Shown piece after piece: positions 33,948 to 43,192 of a stretch of 64,000 bases of DNA. Position 1 is the first letter of the stretch; each line of letters begins with the position of its first letter. Under the pieces are notes generated by a model, which saw only the letters and a list, made by a program, of their open reading frames with translations, was not told the DNA's origin and did not search any database. The position numbers were made by a program, and so were the translations under genes. Source of the stretch: an uncultured Pirellulaceae bacterium (GTDB lineage: Bacteria > Planctomycetota > Planctomycetia > Pirellulales > Pirellulaceae); NCBI GenBank assembly GCA_938036435.1, contig CALHPU010000020.1, positions 1 to 64,000 of the forward strand, written 5' to 3'.

Positions 33948-35486
33948 TTAATCGTCTTGCCGACTATTCTTCAAATGCTCAAGCGGCCAGCGTGAAGAGT
34001 AGGTTTGCGTTTGATCGGTTTCGCCGACAGAGGAACTACCCTCTACGGCCGCGCAGATGTTCCTGAGCATTCCAGCAAAAACGAATTGGTGAACTGGATA
34101 AAGCGCATACCAATAGACTAATCCAAAAACGCCAACAGGATCAAAGATGGCTGTCTGACGAATAGTGCTTTTGCCGTCATACTCGTTGACCTCAAACTCC
34201 AACCACGCACGTCCGGGTACTTTCATTTCCGCCCTCAGCCTTAAAAGGCGTCCAGCCTCAATTTGTTCGACTCGCCAAAAATCCAAGGCATCCCCCGGTC
34301 GCAACTGGTCTTCGTCTCGCCTGCCTCGCCGAATTCCAACACCGCCAACGAGAAGATCCAAGAATCCTCGAATGCGCCACAGCCATGAACCGTAGTACCA
34401 TCCTGTCTTGCCTCCGATCCGACGAATGGGCTTGAACGCTTCCTCACGACCGGCCGGTACAGTCTGTGTCCGCGAATCAACCAAACGGGAGCCAAACCGC
34501 ACACCTCCCCAACTCTTCATCTTTCCGCCGGCGGATATCGCATCGGACCAACGCGTCCGAGCGTATTGCTGCTCTTCGTGAACTAAAGCTCGCGCGATCG
34601 CGAGCTCGGTTGATTTTGGAGCGATAGAAAAATAACTATCAACGAGATTGTTGGAAATGAGCGTTGGATTTTTAAGACTTTCGATCAACTTCTTGCCAAC
34701 ACGCGCGTACAACGGGGTCACCAGCCCCAGCCACAAACTGGAAAGATACGGTGTCAAAATTGGAACAGGAATCATCCATCGGCGAAGTCCACGCAATCGC
34801 GCGTAGAGCTGCATGATCTCGCCATAGGATAACTGATCCGGGCCGCCAATCTCAAAAACAACCGTCTTTCGAATCGGTAATTTATGCGCTTCCATCAGAT
34901 AGGCCAGCACGTCTTCGATCGCGATCGGTTGAGCCCTGACGCGTACCCATTTGGGACAGATCATCACGGGCAATTGTTCAACCAGCGCTCGAATCAGCTC
35001 AAACGAGAGACTGCCGGAGCCAATAATGATGGACGCACGAAACTCAACCACGGCAGCCGTCGAGGTCCGTAAGATGTTACCAATCTCTTGGCGGCTCCTA
35101 AGGTGCTTAGAAAGATTATGGTCGGGGTTGCCAAGCCCACCAAGATAGATGATTCGTTTGACATTCTGCGCAGTACACGCATCAGCAAATAGCTGAGCCG
35201 CAAGACGATCGGTCTCTTCAAAATCTTCCTCAGAGCCCATCGAGTGGACCAAATAATATGCCGTGTGGACGCCTTGAAGAGCACGATGAGTTGACTCTGA
35301 ATCGAGGACATCACCGTAGACAGTTTCGGTATCCGCAGCGACTAAGCCAGCGAGTGATTGGGGCCGTCTCGACATACAACGAAGCGAATGTCCCGACTCC
35401 TCAAGCAGTGGCAGCAATCGACCGCCAACGTATCCAGTAGCGCCCGTTAGCAAGATCTTGATTTTCTCTTGACTGGAGTCTTGCAC
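33948..35486 (-). CDS. NAD(P)-binding SDR protein fused to a DUF2867 domain (512 aa)
   Basis: The N-terminus is a Rossmann epimerase-like domain: KILLTGATGYVGGRLLPLLE (residues 9-28) and YLGGLGNPDHNLSKHLRSRQ. The C-terminal part (about 330-490) carries DUF2867-type features (WYYGSWLWRIRGFLDLLVGG, DALDFWRVEQIEAGRLLRLR, FEVNEYDGKSTIRQTAIFDP) with two short hydrophobic helices. Such two-domain proteins are known in bacteria; the reaction is not established. It is likely membrane-associated by its hydrophobic segments. It lies downstream of the cold-shock gene but is separated from it by a strong terminator. Confidence 0.85.
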   Translation of the reverse strand: MQDSSQEKIKILLTGATGYVGGRLLPLLEESGHSLRCMSRRPQSLAGLVAADTETVYGDVLDSESTHRALQGVHTAYYLVHSMGSEEDFEETDRLAAQLFADACTAQNVKRIIYLGGLGNPDHNLSKHLRSRQEIGNILRTSTAAVVEFRASIIIGSGSLSFELIRALVEQLPVMICPKWVRVRAQPIAIEDVLAYLMEAHKLPIRKTVVFEIGGPDQLSYGEIMQLYARLRGLRRWMIPVPILTPYLSSLWLGLVTPLYARVGKKLIESLKNPTLISNNLVDSYFSIAPKSTELAIARALVHEEQQYARTRWSDAISAGGKMKSWGGVRFGSRLVDSRTQTVPAGREEAFKPIRRIGGKTGWYYGSWLWRIRGFLDLLVGGVGIRRGRRDEDQLRPGDALDFWRVEQIEAGRLLRLRAEMKVPGRAWLEFEVNEYDGKSTIRQTAIFDPVGVFGLVYWYALYPVHQFVFAGMLRNICAAVEGSSSVGETDQTQTYSSRWPLEHLKNSRQDD

Positions 35487-35575
35487 TTAGGTCGCCCGTT
35501 GTTAAAAATCCGCACCAGTTTCACAAACCGCAAGAGCAGAAGCGTGGTAACGTAGGTTTGGTGCTTGCGCAAAAA

Positions 35576-35612
35576 AAATAGCCAAGCATAAATGCTTGGC
35601 CGTTTTTTGTTT
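35576..35612 (-). terminator. Intrinsic terminator of the cold-shock gene
   Basis: GCCAAGCA (35581-35588), loop TAAA, TGCTTGGC (35593-35600) is flanked by an A-run on the left and TTTTTT on the right, so it works in both directions. On the minus strand it ends the cold-shock transcript. Confidence 0.88.
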
Positions 35613-35661
35613 ATCTTGATATTCTCAATCAACCGAACGAGTCCGGGGGAACGTGCCGAGG

Positions 35662-35859
35662 TTATGCAACCTGAACGTTCTCAGCACAAGGACCTTTCTG
35701 TCCTTGGGCTTCTGTGAAAGTCACGCGTTGACCTTCTTGAAGATCATCGAAGTTAACACCTTCGAGGTTTGATGAGTGGAAAAACAAGTCTTTGCTTTTA
35801 CCAACGTCGATAAAGCCAAACCCTTTGTCGGTTAGTCGTTTGATTGTGCCTTCAGCCAT
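35662..35859 (-). CDS. Cold-shock domain protein (65 aa)
   Basis: A single OB-fold cold-shock protein: GTIKRLTDKGFGFIDVGKSK with RNP-1-like KGFGFI, and DLFFHSSNLE with RNP-2-like LFFHSS. It binds single-stranded RNA or DNA. Length is the family norm (65-70). It is read from the ATG at 35859 after a leader region of about 200 bases, and its terminator lies at 35576-35612. An RNA-level regulatory leader is possible but not shown. Confidence 0.95.
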   Translation of the reverse strand: MAEGTIKRLTDKGFGFIDVGKSKDLFFHSSNLEGVNFDDLQEGQRVTFTEAQGQKGPCAENVQVA

Positions 35860-36079
35860 GGTTCACTAATTCCCTAAAAATACTTTGCAGTGCAATGGAA
35901 CATACATTTATCCAATAACTAGATGCCTGCGGCAGTAAATGTATCAGATATTTGCCAGCACATCAAATCTTTATTGAAAACTTTCCTTAAAAGTCGGCAT
36001 TGGCCCTTGTTTGTCGAAAAAACAATGCCTTTTGCAGCACTTGAGAATCAAATCGGCTACTTGCCTCGGCACAAACACA

Positions 36080-36928
36080 CTATTCGGTTGGCCTGAACAC
36101 CATCAAATCCGCTGCCAGTGTGACGGTCGTGCTATCCACGCTAGCCAACAGTAGTTGTTGAGATTTGCGGACGGCACGGTAGGTCATCGCCAGAGCATCA
36201 CTGATTTCATCAACATCTAGCTCAACTTGATGTACCCATAATCGATGCGCGACAAGTTCAAGACCATCGGCCTTCATCGCTTCGACCACTTGTTGCCATC
36301 GACTGCGGCGATATCCTTGGTTTTGGACGCGCTCACGCAACTCAATCAAATCTTCTTCACCGGGCACTGCTACGACACAAACACCATTGCTGGTCAGCAC
36401 ACGCGCGATCTCACGGGTAGGGCGTCGCCCAAACAGCGAAACGACTCGCCCAATACTGTCGTCAGCTACTGGCAACACGCGATCTGCATTGGCAAGCACC
36501 CACGTTGCCTCGGGCCAGCGACGGGCTGCCAACTTAATTGCACGGCGCGAGAGATCAATGCCGCAGTAATCACTTGGCGCGTCGCCGAACAGAGCAGGGC
36601 CAAATGTTCCTTCTCCGCAGCCTAAATCAAGCGTCCGAAGATTCACGCAGCTCTCCTTTGCGCGGTCGGGCCGCGCGTCGATTTCCAACCACGGCCGTAT
36701 CGCATCAATCAAACCTTTTGCGTGACCGCGCTCTAGCCATCGATGACGCGCCATGACGGCCTCGTCACTGTCACCCGGATCAAGCGATTTTTTATCCTGC
36801 GGCTGAGTCAGATTCCAATAGCCGCCTTTGGATCGATCAAAGTGATGGCCGGTTGCACAAAACAATCCAGCGTCACGACGCTCCAGCAATTGGTCACAGT
36901 TTCGGACGGTACAACGTAAACTAAACAT
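36080..36928 (-). CDS. 23S rRNA guanine methyltransferase, RlmA-like (282 aa)
   Basis: A SAM-dependent methyltransferase with an N-terminal zinc-finger part (CTVRNCDQLLERRDAGLFC, then GHHFDRSKGGYWNL) as in E. coli RlmA, which methylates G745 of 23S rRNA. The SAM site LDLGCGEGTFGPAL is near 98-111, followed by a further core IDLSRRAIKLAARRWPEATW. The start CTVRNCDQLL keeps the RlmA cysteine pattern. Length is close to E. coli RlmA (269). The exact target base is inferred. The gene is divergent from the PQQ-propeller gene at about 37076. Confidence 0.85.
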   Translation of the reverse strand: MFSLRCTVRNCDQLLERRDAGLFCATGHHFDRSKGGYWNLTQPQDKKSLDPGDSDEAVMARHRWLERGHAKGLIDAIRPWLEIDARPDRAKESCVNLRTLDLGCGEGTFGPALFGDAPSDYCGIDLSRRAIKLAARRWPEATWVLANADRVLPVADDSIGRVVSLFGRRPTREIARVLTSNGVCVVAVPGEEDLIELRERVQNQGYRRSRWQQVVEAMKADGLELVAHRLWVHQVELDVDEISDALAMTYRAVRKSQQLLLASVDSTTVTLAADLMVFRPTE

Positions 36929-37075
36929 ATCCGCATGCTACTCTAATTGCAGACAATTGCGAACAACCTCACCGTTTTTTGATCTCCGCAGAAACAAGCG
37001 ATGGACAACAAGCGAAATGAGTTTTTGGTATACTGACGGGCTCTGCCCCCAACACTCACATACACGGAGCCTACG

Positions 37076-38377
37076 ATGAAACAGTTGCACATGATCCCAA
37101 CCTCAACCACGGTGCTGACATGGATCGTGCTGTTTTACTTTTTTCAGTCCGCCACTTTGACATCGCTGCACGCGGATAACAATTGGCCGACGTTCCGCGG
37201 GAGCGACCGAACGGCTGTGGCCCCAGACACGGACTTACTGAAGCAGTGGCCTGACGTCGGCCCGGAGCTGGTTTGGCAAACGGCGGGCGCAGGACGCGGC
37301 TATGCTGGCATCGCAATTTCCGGAGGGAAATTTTTCACTTTGGGTGATGCGCCTTCCACGCAAAATGACGCTGACGAATACCTATCTTGCTTTAACCTTA
37401 CCGATGGCAAACATCTCTGGAGCGCAAAAACGGGTGTAGCTTGGAACGAGGGCAAACCCACTTGGCAAAGTTCACGATCAACGCCAACGGTCGACAGTGA
37501 CCGCGTGTATGTGATCACTCCTTCGGGAAAACTATTTTGCTTTAACACCAACGGAGAAGCGCAGTGGCAGATCGACCTGAAATCCGAGTTCGACGGCAAG
37601 AAAGCCGAGCAGTGGGGCTACAGTGAATCGGTCTTGATCGATGGCGATTTATTAATCTGCACTCCCGGTGGCCCGCAAAACACGATGGTGGCCTTAAATA
37701 AGCTGACCGGAAAGAAGGTATGGTCTACGTCGCGCGATGGTGACCGCGGTGCTGGACATTCCTCGATCGTTATTTCAGAAGTCGGCGGCGTAAGAGTCTA
37801 TGTACAAATGACCGGCAGCGGAGCCATGGGAGTGCGTGCCAAGGATGGAGAACTGCTATGGACATTTGACATCGACAAAACGACCGCCGTTATTCCGACA
37901 CCAATCATTCGCGACGATCTAGTCTTTATTTCTGTTGGCTACAAACGAGGCGGAGCCTTGCTTCGGCAAGTCGCGCGAGGCGAAAAGGTTTCCGCCGAAA
38001 CCGTATACGAACTGAACACGAAACTTTCCAACAAACATGGCGGAGTGGTGCTTATCGGCGATCATATTTACGGAGATTCCGACGACAAAGGAACTCCTTT
38101 TTGTGCCGACCTAATGACCGGCGAAATAAAATGGAAGTCGCGCGGGTCAGGCAAGAAATCCGCGAGTATCGCTGCCGCAGATGGGCATCTCTACATTCGC
38201 TACAGCGATGGGACCATGACGTTGGTCGAGGCCAATCCCGAATCCTTCGTGGAGAAGGGCAGCTTCAAAGTCCCCGGAAGCGGAGATCGCCCGAGTTGGG
38301 CACATCCGATAATTTTGGACGGGAAACTGTACCTTCGGGAGGGCGACAAGATTCTCTGCTACAACATAAAATCGTAG
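37076..38377 (+). CDS. Exported PQQ-like beta-propeller protein (433 aa)
   Basis: A hydrophobic leader (TWIVLFYFFQSATLTSLHA) is followed by NNWPTFRGSDRTAVAPDTDL, the start typical of planctomycete PQQ-binding-like repeat proteins. Repeats show the blade pattern (YLSCFNLTDGKHLWSAKTG, LFCFNTNGEAQWQIDL, MVALNKLTGKKVWST). It is probably a periplasmic or surface propeller; catalytic residues and cofactor are not certain. The TAG stop lies in the start of a family A palindromic element. Confidence 0.88.
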   Translation: MKQLHMIPTSTTVLTWIVLFYFFQSATLTSLHADNNWPTFRGSDRTAVAPDTDLLKQWPDVGPELVWQTAGAGRGYAGIAISGGKFFTLGDAPSTQNDADEYLSCFNLTDGKHLWSAKTGVAWNEGKPTWQSSRSTPTVDSDRVYVITPSGKLFCFNTNGEAQWQIDLKSEFDGKKAEQWGYSESVLIDGDLLICTPGGPQNTMVALNKLTGKKVWSTSRDGDRGAGHSSIVISEVGGVRVYVQMTGSGAMGVRAKDGELLWTFDIDKTTAVIPTPIIRDDLVFISVGYKRGGALLRQVARGEKVSAETVYELNTKLSNKHGGVVLIGDHIYGDSDDKGTPFCADLMTGEIKWKSRGSGKKSASIAAADGHLYIRYSDGTMTLVEANPESFVEKGSFKVPGSGDRPSWAHPIILDGKLYLREGDKILCYNIKS

Positions 38378-38526
38378 TGGCCTACACTAAAGAACGTTTC
38401 GAAACTCGATTCATCGTTAGCAGTGGGATTCGCCAGAATTCCTTTTGCCCTTTGCCCTTTGCCATTTGCCATTTGCCATTTGTCCTTGAGACAAATCGGC
38501 TGCTGGCGAAGCCCACCACTTGTTTT
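38375..38526. repeat. Dispersed palindromic element, family A, copy 3 (divergent, with heptamer insert)
   Basis: Starts with TAGTGG (containing the stop of the preceding gene). The left core arm CAGTGGGATTCGCCAGAATT (38421-38440) faces a right arm CTGCTGGCGAAGCCCACCAC (about 38500-38519). The right arm differs from other copies, so it may be a hybrid. Between them lie six 7-bp units (38444-38485). Confidence 0.7.
38444..38485. repeat. Heptamer tandem repeat, six units of TTTGCCN
   Basis: Units TTTGCCC x2, TTTGCCA x3 and TTTGTCC follow each other with no gap inside the loop of palindromic element copy 3. Confidence 0.8.
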
Positions 38527-38638
38527 CAAATGCCTTCTAATTGAGTTGGATACGAAACGAGCCAGGATCACAGAACCCGGCTCGCGTAAATCTCTCACTT
38601 CGGCGAACTCATTGAGTGAGCTGCACCGATAAATCCCT

Positions 38639-40654
38639 CTACGTGTTAAGCATTTCCTGCACCCGTGCGGGGTCTTTTCTTTTCTCGTCGCTTGCTGGCG
38701 GTTCGATCCACTCGATCTCTATATTGTCGAATTCGGCCTGGCGCTTGAAATCGGCAAAGATATCTTTCACGTCTTGGTCCATGTGAACGGTGTTTGAAAG
38801 ATCGACGATTACCTTGCTGCCAGGTTCGATCTCTTGGATGACAGTCTGAATATTTCCTTTGTTGATAAAGAAAACACGTTCGGCAAGTGTCAGGTTGTAG
38901 ACTTTTCGCCCATCGACTTCATGAACGTTCGTCCAAAGCGACTTGAAGTAGCTGCTTTGCAAGATGAAGAACAGCGATGCGATAAGGCCAATTCCGATTC
39001 CGATCAACAGATCCGTACGCAAGATCGCCACGATGGTAATGATGAAAGGTAAAAACTGGGTCCAACCATTGGCGAACATCTCTTTGAACTTTGAGGGATG
39101 AGCCAGCTTGTAACCCACGACGAACAGAATCGCCGCCAGACTAGCCAGCGGGATCAGCTCAAGTATCCCCGGAATCGCAACCACACAGGCAATCAAGAAA
39201 ATGCCGTGGACGAAGGACGCGAGCCGTGACTGAGCTCCTGACTGAATGTTGGTCGAACTGCGAACGATCACTTGCGTCACTGGTAACCCCCCAATCATAC
39301 CGGAGATGAAGTTTCCGATACCTTGAGCTCGCAGTTCTTGATTCAGATCCGTTTGGCGGCGTTGTGGGTCAAGTTTGTCGGTTGCTTCTGCGCAAAGCAG
39401 CGACTCGAGACTGGCGACGATCGCAATGGTCATCGCGCAGACCAAAATCATTGTCGCCGCACGAAATGGGGAAACAGAAACATCTTCTGGACTGTCTGAT
39501 TTGATCGCCTCTCGAATTCCGCCAAGAGCACTTAGCATACCGCCAGCAATCTTTTTGTCGGAGACTTTCCCGATAGCTTCCTCAAGTGTTTTCAGCTGCG
39601 AATCAGTTGCATCAACCGCGGATCCCGATGACCCCAACGACACTCGTAAACTGGCAATGACTGGGCTCAGATCTTTTGCAATCGATTCGTCGGTAAGTTT
39701 CTCCAGTTTCTTTCCAAACTCGTCTAATTTTTCAGAAGCACCTTCGATCGCAGTCGCGGCGTTGGTGTTGGCACCGCCGCCGTGCGAACCATGACCGATC
39801 TGCATTTTTGTCGAGGTAATCGCAGAGGGTTTGAAGTGTGGAAAAATGAACTCGAAAGCTTCGGACCCAGCTTCTTCCTCGTCAGCAGCAGGAGGATGAG
39901 CGTCGTGAACTCCGACGATCTTCTTCGCCGTTGCCGGATTAAGTTGAACCAGATGGTCCTTGTCAATTTTCATCGGGGTTGAGCTGAAGGCGAGATTAAG
40001 CACAATGCCCGCGACCACTGCAACCAACGGCCCCTGAATGATCTTGCTCCAGCCGAACTTCGTAATCGCTTTGGTTTGCCAAACGATCAAAATGGCGAGG
40101 CAAACTAGTGTAACGATTACCGGGCCAATCGAAGGATTTAAAAAAGCGTAGTAGATTTCCGAAAACGTATTGTGGCCGTCAGCTTGCGAAAACGCCATGT
40201 CACCTTCGTAGTCTTTGTCGTAGCCCACTGCATGCGGGATCTGTTTGAGAATAATAATCAGTCCAATCGCAGCAAGCATTCCTTTAATGACAGACGTCGG
40301 GAAGTAGTAACCGATCGTTCCGGCTTTAAGGATACCAAGCACGAACTGAATCACTCCAGCTAGAACAACGGCCAAAAGAAAGTTCTGAAAGCCCAATTGT
40401 AGAATCGCTGGCGCAACAATCGCCACCAGACCGGCAGCCGGTCCACTGACACCCAGTGAAGAGTTACTAAATAGCGTCACGATAAGTCCGCCGACGATTC
40501 CGGCGATAATGCCAGACATCGCTGAACCGCCTGAGGCCAGGGCGATACCGAGACAAAGCGGAATTGCAACCAGAAAGACAACCAAGCCTGAAGGCACATC
40601 AGTCTTCCAGTGCTTTAGCTCGCTCAGCATGGTTAAGGGGCCAGTGCGTTGCAT
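38639..40654 (-). CDS. SulP-family anion transporter with large insertion and STAS domain (671 aa)
   Basis: The core (TDVPSGLVVFLVAIPLCLGI, GGSAMSGIIAGIVGGLIV, FSNSSLGVSGPAAGLVAIVA) and later LNQELRAQGIGNFISGMIGG and VIVRSSTNIQSGAQSRLASF match SulP/SLC26 transporters of sulfate, bicarbonate or other anions. A C-terminal STAS domain (KVIVDLSNTVHMDQDVKDIF, about 618-640) completes it. Between transmembrane parts lies an unusual soluble insertion of about 150 residues (about 228-395) with Glu-rich and His-rich stretches (GHGSHGGG) and helical heptads. The ATG at 40654 is preceded by AAGGTG (40662-40667, minus strand), so I prefer it over an ATG at 40630. The anion cannot be told. Confidence 0.88.
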   Translation of the reverse strand: MQRTGPLTMLSELKHWKTDVPSGLVVFLVAIPLCLGIALASGGSAMSGIIAGIVGGLIVTLFSNSSLGVSGPAAGLVAIVAPAILQLGFQNFLLAVVLAGVIQFVLGILKAGTIGYYFPTSVIKGMLAAIGLIIILKQIPHAVGYDKDYEGDMAFSQADGHNTFSEIYYAFLNPSIGPVIVTLVCLAILIVWQTKAITKFGWSKIIQGPLVAVVAGIVLNLAFSSTPMKIDKDHLVQLNPATAKKIVGVHDAHPPAADEEEAGSEAFEFIFPHFKPSAITSTKMQIGHGSHGGGANTNAATAIEGASEKLDEFGKKLEKLTDESIAKDLSPVIASLRVSLGSSGSAVDATDSQLKTLEEAIGKVSDKKIAGGMLSALGGIREAIKSDSPEDVSVSPFRAATMILVCAMTIAIVASLESLLCAEATDKLDPQRRQTDLNQELRAQGIGNFISGMIGGLPVTQVIVRSSTNIQSGAQSRLASFVHGIFLIACVVAIPGILELIPLASLAAILFVVGYKLAHPSKFKEMFANGWTQFLPFIITIVAILRTDLLIGIGIGLIASLFFILQSSYFKSLWTNVHEVDGRKVYNLTLAERVFFINKGNIQTVIQEIEPGSKVIVDLSNTVHMDQDVKDIFADFKRQAEFDNIEIEWIEPPASDEKRKDPARVQEMLNT

Positions 40655-41469
40655 CTTGTTTCACCTTTGAGAAATTGATTTACCAGTAAGCTGAAGTGCG
40701 AACGCCTCGGGAATGTCAAATGCCCTTTGCAAAACTGTTACCAGTGTTGCGTTGAACAGATTAAAACATTCGAAAACTTCCGTCCTCGGATCGCCACCGG
40801 TCCAATAATAAAAACCACTTGTATTGGAAACCAATCGAAAGCCAACGCCAATAGAGATGAGCATCTTCTAAAGAAGATCTGGTCAAAATTGCGGCGATTC
40901 TCCAAGTCAAGAGAATGATAGCCACGCCAGATCAGCTGGTTTAATTTAAAACAACGGCAGCGGCAACGCGCGCAATAGCCTTCGGTCGCAGCTAGATACG
41001 TAGACAGCTAAAAAAACGTGATGGACTGCACGACGAAACTCTCGCCGAAGATATTGCGGGGCCAACGGGATGCACTCCTCCAGATCAATCTCGAGGACTT
41101 CAGTTTGGGTTTAAGCCACCAATCTATGCTTGAGTGAAAACGTGTCTAACGTAAAACGAGCCGCAATCAAAATCGTGTTGTCATTTCGACAAGGTCGTAT
41201 CAAGAACGCGACACACGGTCACGGAATGTCGCAGACGACGGTTGAGAAGGCAAAGTATTCAGTCCTGAGGCCAATTCAAGAAAAAAAATCTTTAGAGGCC
41301 AGTTCAAACGAGTAATCTGCAACTGCATCTCTAATTGAGCACTATAGCTGACTCGATTTCTCTAACACGCGAAACAGTTTGGCATGGTCGGTGCAAACCA
41401 AGTTCTCCACCACCACACAGTCGTGACGGCGACCACAACGTTTAAACTTTTTTGAGGAAACTGAGAACT
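40655..41469. other. Gene-poor region of about 815 bp
   Basis: Only short unconvincing frames are seen, for example a 37-codon frame at 41023-41136 and one of 61 codons at 41130-41315, with no recognised similarity. No repeat, RNA or terminator was identified with confidence. It must hold the promoters of the SulP and PDZ genes. Confidence 0.5.
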
Positions 41470-42063
41470 ATGAACACATTCATCAAGCGCACACTACTTT
41501 CGTTGGCGACTCTAGCAACTGCCTTTTTCGGATGGGCCGTTGAAACTCAAGCTCAGCAGCCACAAACAGTTCAACCAGTCCAAACCCCCGATCAAGTGCA
41601 GACGACTCAGCAACACTACGCCGACCCCACAATCGCACCACAACTTCAGCCGCCGAGCGAATACTACTTCGGCTTCAGCATCCAGTTGGTCTCTGATGCC
41701 TACGGAGGCAAAACACTTCGAATCGTATCGGTCACTCCGGGCAGCCCTGCACAACAGGCTGGACTAGAGATTGGTGATGAGATCCGCTCGGTCAACGGAT
41801 TGGGTTTTCTCCATGCTTGCGACAGCTTTGAAGCAGTCCGCATGCTGAGCCAGTTCGTTTCGCCGAATTCACTTGGGAAAAGTCCTGCTCCAGCAGTCGC
41901 TGCGGGTGTGCAAGCTTACGTTGCTCCGGGGCACCTCCAACCGATCGCAAACATGATTGTGCGAAACGTTCGCAATGGGCAAGACGTTCCAGTTACCGTC
42001 CGGCCACAACATCGCGCCGTTAAATTACCCGCGCCTGCAGCAGCGGCAACGGTTACTCATTGA
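41470..42063 (+). CDS. Exported PDZ-domain protein (197 aa)
   Basis: Signal peptide MNTFIKRTLLSLATLATAFF ending near TQAQQ, a Gln/Pro/Thr-rich linker, then one PDZ domain (FGFSIQLVSDAYG, LRIVSVTPGSPAQQAGLEIG, DEIRSVNGLGFLHA) at about 65-120. No protease domain is present. The C-terminal 75 residues look Ala/Pro-rich and unstructured. It may bind the C-termini of envelope proteins. The ATG at 41470 was chosen over a TTG at 41452; a GAGGAA motif lies just upstream. No operon partner. Confidence 0.85.
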   Translation: MNTFIKRTLLSLATLATAFFGWAVETQAQQPQTVQPVQTPDQVQTTQQHYADPTIAPQLQPPSEYYFGFSIQLVSDAYGGKTLRIVSVTPGSPAQQAGLEIGDEIRSVNGLGFLHACDSFEAVRMLSQFVSPNSLGKSPAPAVAAGVQAYVAPGHLQPIANMIVRNVRNGQDVPVTVRPQHRAVKLPAPAAAATVTH

Positions 42064-42133
42064 CACAATTTCTGCCGAATCAACGCCCGGGGACGTTCTG
42101 TTAGGATGGTTTACAGACAGACATAATTTCGAA

Positions 42134-43048
42134 TCAGTATCGTGTTGAGATCCGAACCATAAGCGCGTCTTCGAGTGGCACTTCGACCGATTCGTTTTCA
42201 ATCTCCAAATCGCGTGAGAAAGCGTACCCCGCCTCGACGCTGAACTTGCGTCCGAGTACGAAGGGACGATTTGTTGGCGCCGAAGGACGCGACTGCCAAC
42301 CAACCACAACCCGCACGTCGCTGTAGGTTAAAGTATCGTCACCGAAAGTCGGTCGCTCGTAGCCCCACGTGTTTCCATTGATGCCCGCGCCGAGATAAGC
42401 CCATTGCTGGCGCTTCCCGTCGTCCGAAAGAAGCAAGTTGACTTTCGGATTTGGCAAAATCATATCCACTCGCATTCCCGGTTGCGGCAGCCATACGGCT
42501 CCGAGGGCAGGCACGACTGGAAGGTCACTTCTCCCTAAGGCGATCGCGCCAAACGTCCAGCTCAACTGTGGGCTCTTCTCGTAAATCGCGAATACTCCAC
42601 CGGTAAAACGCCACGAGTCGCTCGACGTATTCTCATTGTCGGTCGCGTAGTCCATGCCAATCATCGCGCGCGTCATCCAGCGCTCATTAAATCGCTTGAT
42701 CCACGAAAGCCCCGCCGAGTACTCGTAAAGCTGGTTCGGTAGCTCCAACGAATCCGGAGATGAAAGATCTGTAAACGCGACGCCGATATTCACAATCGGC
42801 GGCGGCGAACCGGTCCCGATCAACAGCGGCACCTTCAGACTTGCTGATTGAGTTGCAAGTTCGACGTCAGAATCGAATAGCCATTCCGATTCGAAGCTCG
42901 CCGGAACGCCACTGGGCCTACCTGATGAAAATTCGGTTGCCGACCCCTGAGGCATCGCACACAATCTTCCGCTAGCAAACACGCAAATGCAGAACACCGC
43001 TAATACAATAGGCTTCGAAGCTAATAATTGTTGCGGAATAAAAGCCAT
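42134..43048 (-). CDS. DUF6268-like outer-membrane beta-barrel protein (304 aa)
   Basis: A signal peptide (PIVLAVFCICVFASGRLCA) precedes a chain of amphipathic beta strands (LKVPLLIGTGSPPPIVNIGV, YEYSAGLSWIKRFNERWMTR, FAIYEKSPQLSWTFGAIALG) and a closing aromatic residue (RISTRY) as in outer-membrane barrels. The pattern resembles the DUF6268 family, common in planctomycetes. Function is unknown. It converges on the PDZ gene. Confidence 0.8.
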   Translation of the reverse strand: MAFIPQQLLASKPIVLAVFCICVFASGRLCAMPQGSATEFSSGRPSGVPASFESEWLFDSDVELATQSASLKVPLLIGTGSPPPIVNIGVAFTDLSSPDSLELPNQLYEYSAGLSWIKRFNERWMTRAMIGMDYATDNENTSSDSWRFTGGVFAIYEKSPQLSWTFGAIALGRSDLPVVPALGAVWLPQPGMRVDMILPNPKVNLLLSDDGKRQQWAYLGAGINGNTWGYERPTFGDDTLTYSDVRVVVGWQSRPSAPTNRPFVLGRKFSVEAGYAFSRDLEIENESVEVPLEDALMVRISTRY

Positions 43049-43192
43049 TGGGCACCGAGAGAGTTCGCATCTTCAGGATTAGAGAAATACCGAAAACGTT
43101 GAGGCGCCGCAACTCAAAAGTCGCCAATCAGCTAAACTGCACGACTGAATCGGCTGACTCGTTGAGACCGTATTTTTAAGGAGACAAATTTT

